A stretch of DNA of 14,486 bases, from positions 1 to 14,486 of the forward strand of contig JAGLUH010000030.1 of NCBI GenBank assembly GCA_023134875.1, written 5' to 3'. How positions within the stretch are numbered: the stretch's first letter is position 1; each line of letters opens with the position of its first letter. A model generated the notes under the pieces. It searched no databases. It saw nothing but the letters and a program-made list of their open reading frames with translations, and was not told the origin of the DNA. A program made the position numbers and the translations under genes. Of this stretch, positions 14,392 to 14,486 are shown in pieces. The DNA comes from Candidatus Zixiibacteriota bacterium. Its GTDB lineage: Bacteria > Zixibacteria > MSB-5A5 > CAIYYT01.

Positions 14392-14486
14392 ATGAATAGA
14401 CAATCTTTTGGTACGCTGGTAATCGCGAGCCTGATACTGGCGCTGTTGCTGATAACCCAATGCAGCGATAAGGGAACCGACAATAA
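14392..14486 (+). CDS. N-terminus of a probable lipoprotein (3' end outside window)
   Basis: Only 31 codons are visible. ATG 14392 is preceded by GGAGG (14376-14380) at 11 bases. The sequence starts MNRQ, continues with a strongly hydrophobic run (about 8-22) and reaches LITQC at 20-24 followed by SDKGTDN. This looks like a lipoprotein signal with Cys24, although Gln at -1 is unusual (Gly, Ala or Ser is normal). The polar, low-complexity stretch after the Cys fits a surface tether. A TTGACA lies upstream (14331-14336) without a good -10, so the gene may be read through from the OmpA-domain gene. The function is unknown. Confidence 0.65.
   Translation, partial: MNRQSFGTLVIASLILALLLITQCSDKGTDN

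Overview
The window reads as part of a Gram-negative (diderm) bacterial chromosome of roughly mid-50s % G+C. Evidence for an outer membrane with LPS or a similar glycolipid is an MsbA-type exporter, two heptosyltransferase-like GT9 enzymes, a WaaE/KdtX-like GT2, an OmpA-domain lipoprotein and a second probable lipoprotein. The mix of families fits an uncultured FCB- or deltaproteobacterium-like lineage (for example Zixibacteria-type), but no marker here settles the phylum.

Region 1 (1-10024, + strand) is one long, tightly packed gene train: msbA (5' end missing) - GT9 - GT2 - GT9 - rel - TPR membrane protein - comF - xerD - receiver/GGDDF protein. All but one of the neighbouring genes overlap or lie 1 to 3 bases apart (ATGA, TGATG and TTGA junctions). 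The exception is a 204-bp gap between the first GT9 and GT2, which holds a cloverleaf-like palindromic repeat. The layout ties envelope glycolipid assembly to the (p)ppGpp enzyme, a Xer recombinase and a degenerate GGDEF protein. All are probably co-transcribed from a promoter upstream of the window.

Region 2 (10025-11596) is AT-richer accessory DNA. It starts with a pair of imperfect direct repeats. A compact three-gene operon on the minus strand follows: a DUF3467-like protein, a HicB-like protein with an unusual N-terminal extension, and a HicA-like small protein. It has its own near-consensus sigma70 promoter and an inverted repeat just upstream that could be an operator. This is the best candidate for an uncharacterised system here: a three-component relative of HicAB toxin-antitoxin modules. 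A possible 25-residue membrane peptide lies between it and the next gene.

Region 3 (11597-14486) has a secreted calcineurin-like phosphoesterase with a C-terminal CBM9/DOMON-like domain (minus strand). Diverging from it is a glycine-zipper OmpA-domain lipoprotein with a recognisable promoter and a hairpin in its leader. The window ends in the signal sequence of another probable lipoprotein.
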